DNA from: an uncultured Roseateles sp.
Lineage (GTDB): Bacteria > Pseudomonadota > Gammaproteobacteria > Burkholderiales > Burkholderiaceae
Length of the DNA: 40,319 nt
Assembly (NCBI GenBank): GCA_946886855.1
Contig: CAMPJJ010000046.1
Span: 1-40,319 of the forward strand
Direction of reading: 5' to 3'
Numbering within the stretch: the first letter of the stretch is position 1; every line of letters starts with the position of its first letter. The notes beneath the pieces were generated by a model. It had not been told where the DNA came from. It was given only the letters and a program-made list of their open reading frames with translations, and did no database searches. Positions 18,188-26,307 of this stretch are shown in pieces. The position numbers and the translations under genes are program-made.

Positions 18188-18964
18188 GTGACATCGCTGC
18201 GCCGCCGCGATCTGCTGATCGGCGGCCTGGGCGCGGGGCTGGCGGCCCGGCCCGTGCGCGCGCAGGACGACGTCGGCATCGACACCGCGCCGGGAGCCGC
18301 CGCGGACGGCCGCGCGCCGGTCCCGCTCGCGATCAGCGAGCAGACGCACCGGCCCTTCGTCCTGCCGCTGCTCCAGCGGATCGCCGAGGCGGCCGACCTG
18401 CAATGGGAATTGCTGCTGCTGCCCTGGCCGCGCGCGCTGCTGGGCGCGGAGCTGGGTCGGCATCTGGTCTTCGGGCTGTCGCGCAATCCGGCGCGGGACC
18501 AGGTCTTCGCCTACAGCCAGCCCGCCTTCGTGAGCCGCGGCTGGCTGGTCGTGCCCCAGGCGAAACCGATCCGGTTCGACCGGCTCGAGGACCTGCGCGG
18601 CCGCGCGCTGTGCGTGACGCGCGGCTCGACCTATGGGCCCGCGTTCGAGGAGGCCCGACAGAAGAAGCTGTTCCGTGTCGAGGGCGGCGGCAGCGATCTC
18701 GCCGCCCGTGCGCGCATGCTGGCGGTGGGGCGCTGCGACGCGATGATCGCGACCCACCGCGGCAGCGCCGCCGCGCTGGAGCGGCGGCTGCGCGCGCTGC
18801 ACGGCGGGACCCCGTTCCAGGTGTTGCCCAGGCCGGTGGTGGAAGAGGGCATCGTGTTCGCCGCCGCCAAGGGCAGCGAGCCCGCCTCGCTGCTGCCGCG
18901 TCTGGACCAGGCGATCGCCCGCAGTCGCGTCGCGCTCCAGGCCTTGGTCGACAGCGATCTCTGA
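18188..18964 (+). CDS. Periplasmic solute-binding protein (SBP family 3-like)
   Basis: A 258-residue exported protein. The GTG start at 18188 has ggag eight bases upstream. The N-terminus has a twin-arginine-like signal (RRRDLLIGGLGAGLAARPVRAQ, cleaved near residue 22). The remainder resembles family 3 extracellular solute-binding proteins: PLAISEQTHRPFVLPLLQRIAEAADL at the front and the hinge segment LEDLRGRALCVTRGSTYGPAFEEA. No permease or ATPase gene is adjacent, so the ligand and partner are unknown; many small members of this type in Burkholderiales are orphans. It may be co-transcribed with pyk, 28 bases upstream, with no evident functional link. Confidence 0.75.
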   Translation: MTSLRRRDLLIGGLGAGLAARPVRAQDDVGIDTAPGAAADGRAPVPLAISEQTHRPFVLPLLQRIAEAADLQWELLLLPWPRALLGAELGRHLVFGLSRNPARDQVFAYSQPAFVSRGWLVVPQAKPIRFDRLEDLRGRALCVTRGSTYGPAFEEARQKKLFRVEGGGSDLAARARMLAVGRCDAMIATHRGSAAALERRLRALHGGTPFQVLPRPVVEEGIVFAAAKGSEPASLLPRLDQAIARSRVALQALVDSDL

Positions 18965-18979
18965 CGCGCGGATCCGTCC

Positions 18980-19999
18980 TCAGGCGTTGCGCGCGGCCTG
19001 CACCAGCGCGGCGATGCGCGGCGTCATGTTCAGGGGCACGAGTTCCACTTCCTGGTGCGCCCGCGCGAAGACGCGGAAGAGTTCATCCGCGAAGGCGTGA
19101 CCGACATCGGTGACACCGTCGAAGTCCACCTCCGCCCGCTTGAACTGCGGCAGCCGCGCCGCCACGCGTCGCGCCTGCGCGCGGGAATCGAGCATCTGCC
19201 CTGCGACGACGACCAGGTTCAACATCACCCGCGTCTGGTCGAAGGCGATGCCGGTGCCGTCCACGCTCCATTGCTCCAGCACCTGCTCCAGCGTGCGGGT
19301 GCTCTCCAGCGACATCGCCATGTAGATCGAGCTGCCCTGGCGCGGCAGGCCCTTGCCGTCCTTCCACGCATTGCCCTCCCAGGCGCGGCGCTGGAACGCC
19401 TTGCCGTTGGCGTGGATGTCGAAGACGTCCGCCAGCTGCGAGCTGAAGAACAGCCCGCGCCCGGTGTGCGCCTGCGGCTGCGTCGTGAGCCGGCCCTTGC
19501 TCAGCTCCAGCATCGCGTGGCGCGCGTCGGTCAGCTCGTAGGTGTCGCGGATCTTCTCGAAGACGCCGCAGCCGTCGTCGGACACCAGCAGCTGCGCATG
19601 GGTCGGCGTCTGGCGCAGCGACACGGTGACGCTGGTGCCGCCGCTGTGGTCGATGGCATTGTTCACCAGCTCGGTGAAGCCGTGCTGGATCATCCGCGCG
19701 ACGTTGCGCGGCAGGGTGAAGTGGGGCGCGTAGTCGCGCTGCCAGACCACGTCCTCCATCAAGCCGTGCAGCGTGTAGCTGCGCGCCACCTGGCGCAGCG
19801 CGCCCGGCCCGAAGACCGGCCGGCGAGCCGTGCCGGAGCGCGTCAGCCAGTGGGCGTCGACCAGGCGGCGCAGCGCGTTCAGCGTGGCGCGGTGGCTGGC
19901 GCCGGTGCGCTCCTCGACGAAGGCGGGCAGGTCGAGCGAGTGCTCGTTGGCGGCGGCGGTGATCCAGAGCGTCAGCTGATCGATCGCGAGGCGGGTCAT
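18980..19999 (-). CDS. HTH / GHKL ATPase / STAS-like (DUF4325) three-domain regulator
   Basis: A 339-residue cytoplasmic protein; start ATG at 19999 (the frame is open upstream, but that stretch is Arg/Pro-rich and atypical). Residues about 10-65 look like a winged-helix domain (SHRATLNALRRLVDAHWLTRSG). Residues about 95-230 form a GHKL ATP-binding domain with N box ELVNNAIDH (110-118), G1 box DDGCG (141-145) and G2 box HTGRGLF (178-184). Residues about 255-335 match the STAS-like DUF4325 module (RVMLNLVVVAGQ, RAEVDFDGVTDVGHAFADELFRVF). There is no phosphoacceptor His region, so it is not an ordinary sensor kinase; it resembles an anti-sigma kinase and its antagonist fused in one chain. It is convergent with the solute-binding protein gene and divergent from fba. 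Confidence 0.82.
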   Translation of the reverse strand: MTRLAIDQLTLWITAAANEHSLDLPAFVEERTGASHRATLNALRRLVDAHWLTRSGTARRPVFGPGALRQVARSYTLHGLMEDVVWQRDYAPHFTLPRNVARMIQHGFTELVNNAIDHSGGTSVTVSLRQTPTHAQLLVSDDGCGVFEKIRDTYELTDARHAMLELSKGRLTTQPQAHTGRGLFFSSQLADVFDIHANGKAFQRRAWEGNAWKDGKGLPRQGSSIYMAMSLESTRTLEQVLEQWSVDGTGIAFDQTRVMLNLVVVAGQMLDSRAQARRVAARLPQFKRAEVDFDGVTDVGHAFADELFRVFARAHQEVELVPLNMTPRIAALVQAARNA

Positions 20000-20387
20000 G
20001 AAGTTCCTGGAAGCGGCGGTCGCGCGGGCGATCCTCGCCGCCGGCGGCGGGACAAGGCACGGCGCTTGCTCCGACGGGGCGGGACGCCCGGGCGACAGCC
20101 TACCGGCCGCTTCCGCCGCCGCGCAAGCGCACAGACCCCTGTCCCGGGGGGGAGTGCGCTTGCGCGGATGCGGTCTGCGCCCGCAACAGTCTCGGGGACG
20201 GCGGTGCCGACGGCCCGGACGGGTGCTGGTATGGCACCAGTTCAGGGGGAGCCACAGGTCGGTTACAGGGCCCGTCATGGGGGCTCGCTAGAATCCCCGG
20301 CAGTTACGGCGCGGTTACGGCGAGGTCGACGACACGGTGCGTCGCCCGCCCGCGGCCCAGGATTTTTCACTATCTCGGAGAACTCTC
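20000..20387. other. Divergent intergenic region before fba
   Basis: These 388 bases carry the promoters of fba and the GHKL regulator. The main structure is the hairpin at 20119-20167. A tagaat that could be the fba -10 box lies near 20291-20296 (with ccccggc after it), but no good -35 is seen at standard spacing. The sequence directly before the fba start has cggag as ribosome site. No convincing small gene was seen. Confidence 0.4.
20119..20167. repeat. Inverted repeat with 14-bp perfect arms in divergent promoter region
   Basis: ccgcgcaagcgcac (20119-20132) is perfectly complementary to gtgcgcttgcgcgg (20154-20167). The 21-base loop itself can form a short hairpin (acccc with gggg). It is about 120 bases before the GHKL regulator start and about 220 before fba, so it could be a protein-binding site, a transcript hairpin or an attenuator. 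Confidence 0.85.
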
Positions 20388-21452
20388 ATGGCACTCGTCT
20401 CGATGCGCCAGTTGCTGGACCACGCAGCTGAACAGGGCTACGGCATCCCGGCGTTCAACGTCAACAACCTGGAGCAGGTGCAGGCCGTGATGGCCGCCGC
20501 CGACGAGGTCGGCGCCCCGGTGATCCTGCAGGCCAGCGCCGGCGCCCGCAAGTACGCCGGTGAGGCCTTCATCAAGCACCTGATCCAGGCCGCCGTCGAG
20601 GCCTACCCGCACATCCCGCTGGTGATGCACCAGGATCACGGCACCAGCCCGAAGGTCTGCGAAGGCGCGATCAACCTGGGCTTCGGCTCGGTGATGATGG
20701 ACGGCTCGCTGATGGACGACGGCAAGACCCCGGCCAGCTTCGACTACAACGTGGACGTGACCCGCCGCGTCGTGCAGATGGCGCACAAGGTCGGCGTCAC
20801 CGTCGAGGGCGAACTCGGCTGCCTGGGCAACCTGGAAACCGGCGACGCGGGCGAGGAAGACGGCATCGGCGCCGACGTCAAGCTGGACCACAGCCAGATG
20901 CTGACCGATCCGGAAGAGGCGGCGACCTTCGTCAAGGCCACGCAGCTGGACGCGCTGGCCATCGCCATCGGCACCAGCCACGGCGCCTACAAGTTCTCGC
21001 GCAAGCCCGACGGCGACATCCTGGCGATCTCGCGGGTCAAGGAGATCCACAAGCGCATTCCCAACACCCACCTGGTGATGCACGGCTCGTCGAGCGTGCC
21101 GCAGGAGCTGCTGGCGATCATCAACCAGTACGGCGGCAAGATGAAGGAGACCTTCGGCGTGCCCGTCGAGGAGATCCAGGAAGCGATCAAGCACGGCGTG
21201 CGCAAGATCAACATCGACACCGACATCCGTCTGGCGATGACCGGCGCGGTGCGCAAGTTCCTGTTCGAGAACCCGGACAAGTTCGACGCCCGCGAATGGC
21301 TGAAGCCGGCCCGCGAAGCCGCCAAGCTGGTCTGCAAGGCGCGCTACCTGGAGTTCGGCTGCGAAGGCCAGGCCCCCAAGATCAAGCCGCGCAGCCTGGT
21401 CGACGTGGCCGCCGCCTATGAGCGCGGTGAGCTGGCGCAAGTCGTCCAGTAA
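20388..21452 (+). CDS. fba: Class II fructose-bisphosphate aldolase
   Basis: A 354-residue zinc-dependent enzyme that splits fructose 1,6-bisphosphate into the two triose phosphates (and the reverse for gluconeogenesis or the Calvin cycle). The N-terminus [25 protein letters not shown] is typical of the CbbA/Fba type, and the zinc/catalytic motifs are present: [40 protein letters not shown] and [18 protein letters not shown]. Length is normal for this subtype. The start at 20388 has cggag upstream. A strong terminator follows. Confidence 0.97.
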   Translation: MALVSMRQLLDHAAEQGYGIPAFNVNNLEQVQAVMAAADEVGAPVILQASAGARKYAGEAFIKHLIQAAVEAYPHIPLVMHQDHGTSPKVCEGAINLGFGSVMMDGSLMDDGKTPASFDYNVDVTRRVVQMAHKVGVTVEGELGCLGNLETGDAGEEDGIGADVKLDHSQMLTDPEEAATFVKATQLDALAIAIGTSHGAYKFSRKPDGDILAISRVKEIHKRIPNTHLVMHGSSSVPQELLAIINQYGGKMKETFGVPVEEIQEAIKHGVRKINIDTDIRLAMTGAVRKFLFENPDKFDAREWLKPAREAAKLVCKARYLEFGCEGQAPKIKPRSLVDVAAAYERGELAQVVQ

Positions 21453-21522
21453 GCGCCGGACGCCTCGGGAAGTCGCAGGACGTCGCAGGACTTCTCAGCA
21501 CGGCTCTGAACTCCCCTGAACG

Positions 21523-21545
21523 GACCGGCCTCGCGCCGGTCTTTT
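21523..21545 (+). terminator. Rho-independent terminator of fba
   Basis: gaccggc (21523-21529), loop ctcgc, gccggtc (21535-21541), then tttt. It lies 70 bases after the fba stop. Confidence 0.85.
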
Positions 21546-21590
21546 CATTTCGGACCGCTTCACGCCTCACTCGTCTTTGGGAATCCGCTC

Positions 21591-22016
21591 ATGGCCCATG
21601 CCTTCACCTACGGCACGCTGATGTGGCCGGACATCATGGCCCGCGTCTGCGGTCCCGACGCCGAACCTGCCGCGCCCCCGATGGCGGCCACGCTGGCCGA
21701 CCACGCGCGCCATCCGGTGCAGGGTCAGGACTACCCGGGGATGGTCCCGGCGACCGGCCATCAGGTCGTCGGCCGGCTCTACCTCGACGTGCCCGACGCG
21801 GCGTGGGCGCGGCTGGACCGCTTCGAGGGCGAGGACTACGAGCGCCACGAGGTGCTGGTGACGCTGGCCGACGGCAGCTGGCAGCGGGCCTGGACCTATC
21901 TCTTCAAGCCGGACGCCGTGCCCCGGCTCGACGAGGGCGACTGGGACGAGGCGCGCTTCGAGCGGGAAGGCAAGGCGCGCTTCGTCTCGCGATACGTCGG
22001 CTTCACGTCGATCTGA
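21591..22016 (+). CDS. Gamma-glutamylcyclotransferase-like (GGCT/AIG2) protein
   Basis: A 141-residue cytoplasmic protein of the GGCT fold. The substrate-binding turn YGTL is at residues 7-10 and the conserved acidic region RLDRFEGEDYERHEV at 75-87 contains the likely catalytic Glu (79 or 81). YPGMVPATGHQVVGRLYLDV is also typical. Such enzymes release 5-oxoproline from gamma-glutamyl compounds, but many bacterial members have unproven substrates. It lies between the fba terminator and purC, 98 bases before the latter, so co-transcription with purC is possible. Confidence 0.85.
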   Translation: MAHAFTYGTLMWPDIMARVCGPDAEPAAPPMAATLADHARHPVQGQDYPGMVPATGHQVVGRLYLDVPDAAWARLDRFEGEDYERHEVLVTLADGSWQRAWTYLFKPDAVPRLDEGDWDEARFEREGKARFVSRYVGFTSI

Positions 22017-22114
22017 GGCGTCCTGAAGCGGATCGACGGGTCGCCCCGCGTCGACGGTCTGTCTTGAGCCGCCTCTAGAATCCCGGCTTTGCCGTTCCGT
22101 CCGACCGCACACCC

Positions 22115-23011
22115 ATGACCGCCGCCCTGCACACCTCGTCGATCACCTCCCTTCCCCTCATCGCACGCGGCAAGGTGCGCGAGAACTACGCGGTCGGCGA
22201 GGACCGCATCCTCATGATCGCGTCGGACCGCATCTCGGCCTTCGACGTCATCATGAACGAGCCCATCCCGGGCAAGGGCGCGCTGCTGACGAAGATGGCG
22301 CTGTTCTGGTTCGACAAGCTGGACGGCATCGTTCCCAACCACCTGACCGGCGACGATCCGCTGTCGGTGGTGACCGAGGCGGAGCAGGCCCAGGTCCGCG
22401 ACCGCGCGATGCTGGTCAAGCGCCTGAAGCCGCTGCCCATCGAGGCGGTGGTGCGCGGTTACCTGGCCGGCAGCGGCTGGTCCGAATACAAGGCCAGCGG
22501 CCGGGTCTGCGGCGTCGCGCTGCCCGCCGGCCTGCAGAACGCGAGCAAGCTGCCGCAGCCGATCTTCACCCCCGCCACCAAGGCGGAGATGGGCGACCAC
22601 GACGAGAACATCGATTTCGAGCGCTGCGCCGAGATCATCGGCCGCGAGCTGGCCGAGCGCGTGCGCGACATCGCGATCCAGCTCTACCAGCGCGCCGCGG
22701 ACATCGCGCTGACCAAGGGCATCATCATCGCGGACACCAAGTTCGAGTTCGGCCTGGACGCCGACGGCACGCTGACGCTGATGGACGAGGTGCTGACGCC
22801 CGATTCCTCGCGCTACTGGCCGGCGGAAAGCTACGCGGTCGGCAGCAACCCGCCGAGCTACGACAAGCAGTTCCTGCGCGACTGGCTGGAGCAGGCGACG
22901 GTGGACGGCCAGCCCTGGGGCAAGGTCGCGCCGCCGCCGGCGCTGCCCGAGGACGTGATCGTCAACACGTCCGCCAAGTACCAGGAAGCGCTCGACCGGC
23001 TGACCCGCTGA
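22115..23011 (+). CDS. purC: Phosphoribosylaminoimidazole-succinocarboxamide synthase
   Basis: A 298-residue enzyme of purine biosynthesis that joins aspartate to CAIR using ATP, giving SAICAR. Recognised by [85 protein letters not shown] and ADTKFEFGL. Length matches the longer type common in beta-proteobacteria. No good ribosome site is visible; a tagaat at 22076-22081 could be its -10 box. In related genomes purC is often followed by purE and purK; here a TPR-like gene starts eight bases after the stop instead. Confidence 0.97.
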   Translation: MTAALHTSSITSLPLIARGKVRENYAVGEDRILMIASDRISAFDVIMNEPIPGKGALLTKMALFWFDKLDGIVPNHLTGDDPLSVVTEAEQAQVRDRAMLVKRLKPLPIEAVVRGYLAGSGWSEYKASGRVCGVALPAGLQNASKLPQPIFTPATKAEMGDHDENIDFERCAEIIGRELAERVRDIAIQLYQRAADIALTKGIIIADTKFEFGLDADGTLTLMDEVLTPDSSRYWPAESYAVGSNPPSYDKQFLRDWLEQATVDGQPWGKVAPPPALPEDVIVNTSAKYQEALDRLTR

Positions 23012-23019
23012 GGCCCGGC

Positions 23020-24183
23020 ATGCCTGACGCCTCAGCCCCGCCCCCGGCCGCATCCGTGGCTCCCGCTGCCGCGGCGCCGGTGGCCATCAAGTCCCGGCTG
23101 CTGAAGCAGCTGGACAAGGACATCGCCGCCGCGACCTCGCCGATGGCCTCGGCCGCGGCGCGGGCCAAGCGCGCGATGCTGCTGGCGCGTCACGGCGCGG
23201 TGGGCGAGGCGCGCGAGGCGCTGACGGCGCTGCACCAGCTCTCTTTCCAGCATCCGCATCCGGAGATCGGCGCCTGGCTGCACATGGCCGAAGGCCTGAT
23301 GAGCTACTACAACGGCTTCGTCGCGCAGCAGGCCTGGGACCGCATCCAGCGCGCGCATGCGATCGCGGGCAGCTCGCCCGCGCTGGTCGAGGTGCGCGTG
23401 CTCGCGGCGGCCTGGCTGTCGCAGCTGGCCTTCATCCGGCACGATCCGGTGGCGCTGGTCGATTACGCCCAGCGTTGCCTGGGCGAGGCGCTGCCCGAGC
23501 ACAACGTGGCGCAGGCCCGCCTGGCGATCACGATGGGCCTGGCCTGGCACTACGCCGGCGACCTGGCGTCCGCGCAGCGCTGGTACATCCGCGCGCGCCG
23601 CCATGCGTCGGTGGAGGGCGACGATGCGTCGCTGTCGGCGCTGATGTTCAACATGGCCGGCATGCGGGCGTCGCAGCTGCGGCGCGAGAGCCTGTCGAGC
23701 CCGTCGTGGCACGGGTCCGGGGTGATGCTGTCGGTGGACTCGGTGCACCACTTCGACGAGGCCGTCGGCGCGCAGATGATGACCGAGCTGACGCCGGTGC
23801 TGCGCGCGCAGGTGCTGACGATGCAGGGCGGCTTCGACGAGGCCAGGCGCCTCTACGAGGAGCATCTGCCGCAGGCGATGTCGCTGGGGCTGGAACGCCT
23901 GGGCAGCAGCCTGCTGTCGGACCTGGCCTGGTGCCGGGCCAACCTCGGCCAGCACGAGCACGCGCTGCATCAGGCGCGCGAGGCCGAGATCGAGCTCGAT
24001 CCCGCGTGCGAGCTCGACGACCGCGCGATCACGCACAGCCGGCTGGCGCAGACCTTCCGGATGCTCGGCGAGACGGCCGACGCCGATCGCCACCAGGCGC
24101 TGGCCGACGAGGCCTGGCGGCAGTTCTTCGAACAGCAGCAGCAATGGCGCGACCTGCTTGCGGGCAGCGCGCTCGAGGCCTGA
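23020..24183 (+). CDS. TPR-like helical repeat protein, function unknown
   Basis: A 387-residue protein without signal peptide. After an Ala/Pro-rich start (1-25) it is built of paired helices resembling tetratricopeptide repeats, for example about 50-75 (RAMLLARHGAVGEAREALTAL), 165-200 (MGLAWHYAGDLASAQRWYIRAR), 285-335 (LSDLAWCRANLGQHEHALHQARE) and 325-365. No catalytic motif is seen, so a protein-binding or regulatory role is likely. It begins eight bases after purC and is probably co-transcribed with it, although a functional tie is unclear. Its end is four bases from the convergent esterase gene. Confidence 0.75.
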   Translation: MPDASAPPPAASVAPAAAAPVAIKSRLLKQLDKDIAAATSPMASAAARAKRAMLLARHGAVGEAREALTALHQLSFQHPHPEIGAWLHMAEGLMSYYNGFVAQQAWDRIQRAHAIAGSSPALVEVRVLAAAWLSQLAFIRHDPVALVDYAQRCLGEALPEHNVAQARLAITMGLAWHYAGDLASAQRWYIRARRHASVEGDDASLSALMFNMAGMRASQLRRESLSSPSWHGSGVMLSVDSVHHFDEAVGAQMMTELTPVLRAQVLTMQGGFDEARRLYEEHLPQAMSLGLERLGSSLLSDLAWCRANLGQHEHALHQAREAEIELDPACELDDRAITHSRLAQTFRMLGETADADRHQALADEAWRQFFEQQQQWRDLLAGSALEA

Positions 24184-24187
24184 ACCT

Positions 24188-25201
24188 TCAATCCTTCGTC
24201 GCGAAGCGCTTCGCGACGAAGCGCCAGATCATCGCCGTCGCATCCGGCCCGGTCGGATCGCTGAACGGCTCCTTCGCGGGACCGCCGCTCCACGCATGCC
24301 CGAGGCCGTCGACCTCTACGAGCGTCGCGGCGACCGTGCCTCCGCGCTTGAAATCCACGACCGTCATCGGCAGCCGCTTGCCGCGCTGCAGCCGGCGGTC
24401 GCGCACCGTCGCGGCGCCCGCGGCGAGCGCCCACTGGCGGACCGCCTCGAAGGCATTGGACGCTGCGACGACGCGATCCTTGTTGCCCTGGATCACGAGC
24501 AGCGGCGGCCATGCCGCGCCGCCATCGACGGCCGCGGCCGTGGCGTTGCCGCGCATGGCGCGCAGCGCCGTCGTCGCGGAACTCGCCAGGCCCGGCGGCA
24601 CGCCCGAATGCATCGCGACGGCCTGGAAGCGCTGCGGATGCAGCGTCGCCAGCAACGCGGCCATGCCTGCGCCGGCGGAGAGCCCCACGACGGCCACCCG
24701 CTCGCGATCGGCGCCGTGGAGCAGGCAGACCTGATCGATGGCGGCGAGGATCAGCGCGGCCTCGCCCTGCGCGCGGCCGGACTCGGTGTCGAACCAGTTC
24801 CAGCAGCGCTGCGGATTGGCGAGCCGGCTCTGCTCGGGATACAGCACCAGGAAGCGTTCGCGCGCCGCGAGGCGGTTCATCCGCGTGCTGCGGGCGAAGC
24901 CGGCCGGATCCTGCCCGCAGCCGTGCAGCATCACGATCAGCGGCGGGTGGTCGCCCGCGCTCATGCCCGCAGGCCGGAAGAGCCGGAAGCGCCGCATGCC
25001 CGCGCGCCCCGTCGCCAGGCCGGAGAGCCAGTCGCCGAGCCCGGGCGACGGATGCGGCGGCGTCTTCTTCAAACCGGGCACGGCGTCCTGGGTGGCGTCA
25101 CGGGCGACCTTCGTGGCGGCGCGCATGACCTGACCTGTGACGGCGCGCAGGCCCTTGTTCCAGGCCTTTCGGAGGGCGGCGGTGGAGGAGCGTCTGGCCA
25201 T
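24188..25201 (-). CDS. PHB-depolymerase-family extracellular-type esterase
   Basis: A 337-residue alpha/beta hydrolase of the esterase_phd family (poly-3-hydroxybutyrate depolymerase / feruloyl-esterase-like). Motifs: oxyanion-hole HGCGQD (93-98), nucleophile box GLSAG (173-177, Ser175), a likely acid in NKDRVV and the catalytic His in GLGHAWSGG near the C-terminus. Start MARRSSTAALRK at 25201 is preferred over an in-frame start at 25252. The first 50 residues are basic and amphipathic rather than a clear secretion signal, so location is uncertain; many Burkholderiales relatives are intracellular or secreted by unknown routes. The last codons carry a 28-bp palindrome that may stop transcription from both directions. 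Confidence 0.87.
   Translation of the reverse strand: MARRSSTAALRKAWNKGLRAVTGQVMRAATKVARDATQDAVPGLKKTPPHPSPGLGDWLSGLATGRAGMRRFRLFRPAGMSAGDHPPLIVMLHGCGQDPAGFARSTRMNRLAARERFLVLYPEQSRLANPQRCWNWFDTESGRAQGEAALILAAIDQVCLLHGADRERVAVVGLSAGAGMAALLATLHPQRFQAVAMHSGVPPGLASSATTALRAMRGNATAAAVDGGAAWPPLLVIQGNKDRVVAASNAFEAVRQWALAAGAATVRDRRLQRGKRLPMTVVDFKRGGTVAATLVEVDGLGHAWSGGPAKEPFSDPTGPDATAMIWRFVAKRFATKD
24194..24221. repeat. 28-bp perfect palindrome at the end of the esterase gene
   Basis: The half-site cttcgtcgcgaagc is followed immediately by its exact complement (gcttcgcgacgaag), with no loop. It lies inside the last codons of the esterase (coding the C-terminal FVAKRFATK) and 11 bases past the convergent TPR gene stop. 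It is most simply a bidirectional terminator-like hairpin hosted in coding sequence. Confidence 0.92.
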
Positions 25202-25350
25202 GGAGGACGTCGTTGGACCACCCCATTCTGAGGCCTGACCGTGTCGGTCCATCGATCCCTACCCTTTGACACAACGATGCGGGGCTTTAACACCGCGTGG
25301 ACCCGAGGGCTGTTGGAATGACACGCACACGGATTGCCGGACCTTGCCTC

Positions 25351-26193
25351 ATGACTGCTGTGACGCCGACACCCTTGCGCTGGTCCCTCCCGGACCTGGA
25401 CCTCTCCCGCATCGAGCCGGAGCGCGTGCGCGCGAACGACGCGCTCTTCCTGCTGGTCTGCAGCGCCTCGTTCATCGAGAGCGGCAGCGACATGTACACG
25501 CGCAACCTGATCGAGCATTTCGCCGACGATGCCGAGGTCGGCACATGGCTGCGCGACCACTGGGAGCCGGAGGAATTGCAGCACGGCGCCGCGCTCAAGG
25601 CCTATGTGCGGCATGTGTGGCCGGGCTTCGACTGGGAGTCGGCCTACGCCGGCTTCTTCGACGAGTACGCGCGGCTGTGCACCATGGACGAGCTGGAGCC
25701 GACGCGCGGGCAGGAGATGGTGGCGCGCTGCATCGTCGAGATGGGCACGACGACCTACTACCAGGCCTTGCACGAGGCCACGGACGAGCCGGTGCTGCGC
25801 GACCTGTTCTGGCGCATCCGCTGCGACGAGGTGCAGCACTACAAGAACTTCTTCGCCTTCTTCCGCAAGTACCGCGAGATCGAGGGCCTGCATCGCGGAC
25901 AGGTGCTCGCGGCGCTGGTGCGTCGCGCGTTGGAGCTGCGCAAGGAAGACGCGTCGATCGCGTTGAGGCACGCGGTCAACGGGCGCCTGCGCACGGGTGG
26001 TCTCGACGGCGGGCCCGCGCCCATCGCCAACGCCGAGCAGCTGACGAAGGAGGCGATCCAACTTGTCCGGTCGAATCTGCCGATGGGTCTGGCGGTGCGT
26101 ATGACGCTGAAGCCGCTGCTGCTGCGTCCTGGCGTGCAGCGTGTCGTCGAGCGTCCGCTCGCCGCGATCGGCCGCCGTGTGCTGCTCACCTGA
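25351..26193 (+). CDS. Ferritin-like diiron protein
   Basis: A 280-residue protein that looks like a four-helix diiron carboxylate protein. Ligand pattern: a Glu in CSASFIES (helix 1), EELQH (E-x-x-H, helix 2), a Glu in VEMGTTTYY (helix 3) and DEVQH (E-x-x-H, helix 4), as in acyl-ACP desaturases and related ferritin-like oxidases. The remainder is helical; the C-terminal 80 residues are basic. The exact substrate is unknown: desaturase-like, oxygenase or iron storage are all possible. An alternative ATG at 25318 in the same frame would give 291 residues; neither start has a clear ribosome site. It is divergent from the esterase. Confidence 0.75.
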   Translation: MTAVTPTPLRWSLPDLDLSRIEPERVRANDALFLLVCSASFIESGSDMYTRNLIEHFADDAEVGTWLRDHWEPEELQHGAALKAYVRHVWPGFDWESAYAGFFDEYARLCTMDELEPTRGQEMVARCIVEMGTTTYYQALHEATDEPVLRDLFWRIRCDEVQHYKNFFAFFRKYREIEGLHRGQVLAALVRRALELRKEDASIALRHAVNGRLRTGGLDGGPAPIANAEQLTKEAIQLVRSNLPMGLAVRMTLKPLLLRPGVQRVVERPLAAIGRRVLLT

Positions 26194-26206
26194 ACAACGC
26201 AAGCCA

Positions 26207-26277
26207 AGGCCCGCGGGCCTGGATCTCCCTGGGGCCGGAATGGGGCTTGGGGTTCGCGGACGCGAGGCCCCATGCCC
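26207..26277. repeat. Palindromes between convergent genes
   Basis: A perfect 14-bp palindrome, aggcccgcgggcct (26207-26220), is followed by a pairing of atggggc with gccccat (to about 26277) in the 114-base gap between the diiron gene and the LysR gene. It is probably terminator-like for one or both. A gggagat reading on the minus strand faintly recalls elements A and B but is too short to call. Confidence 0.55.
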
Positions 26278-26307
26278 CGTGGAGAGCCCGCGCCTGGCGA
26301 CCCGCAG

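Noticed and set aside
16705..18486. Long minus-strand frame antisense to pyk
   Set aside because: Shadow of pyk and the following gene; no start context or motifs.
22076..22081. tagaat before purC (and a similar one before fba) as a firm sigma-70 promoter
   Set aside because: The -10 match is fair, but no acceptable -35 lies at 16-18 bases; kept only as a remark.
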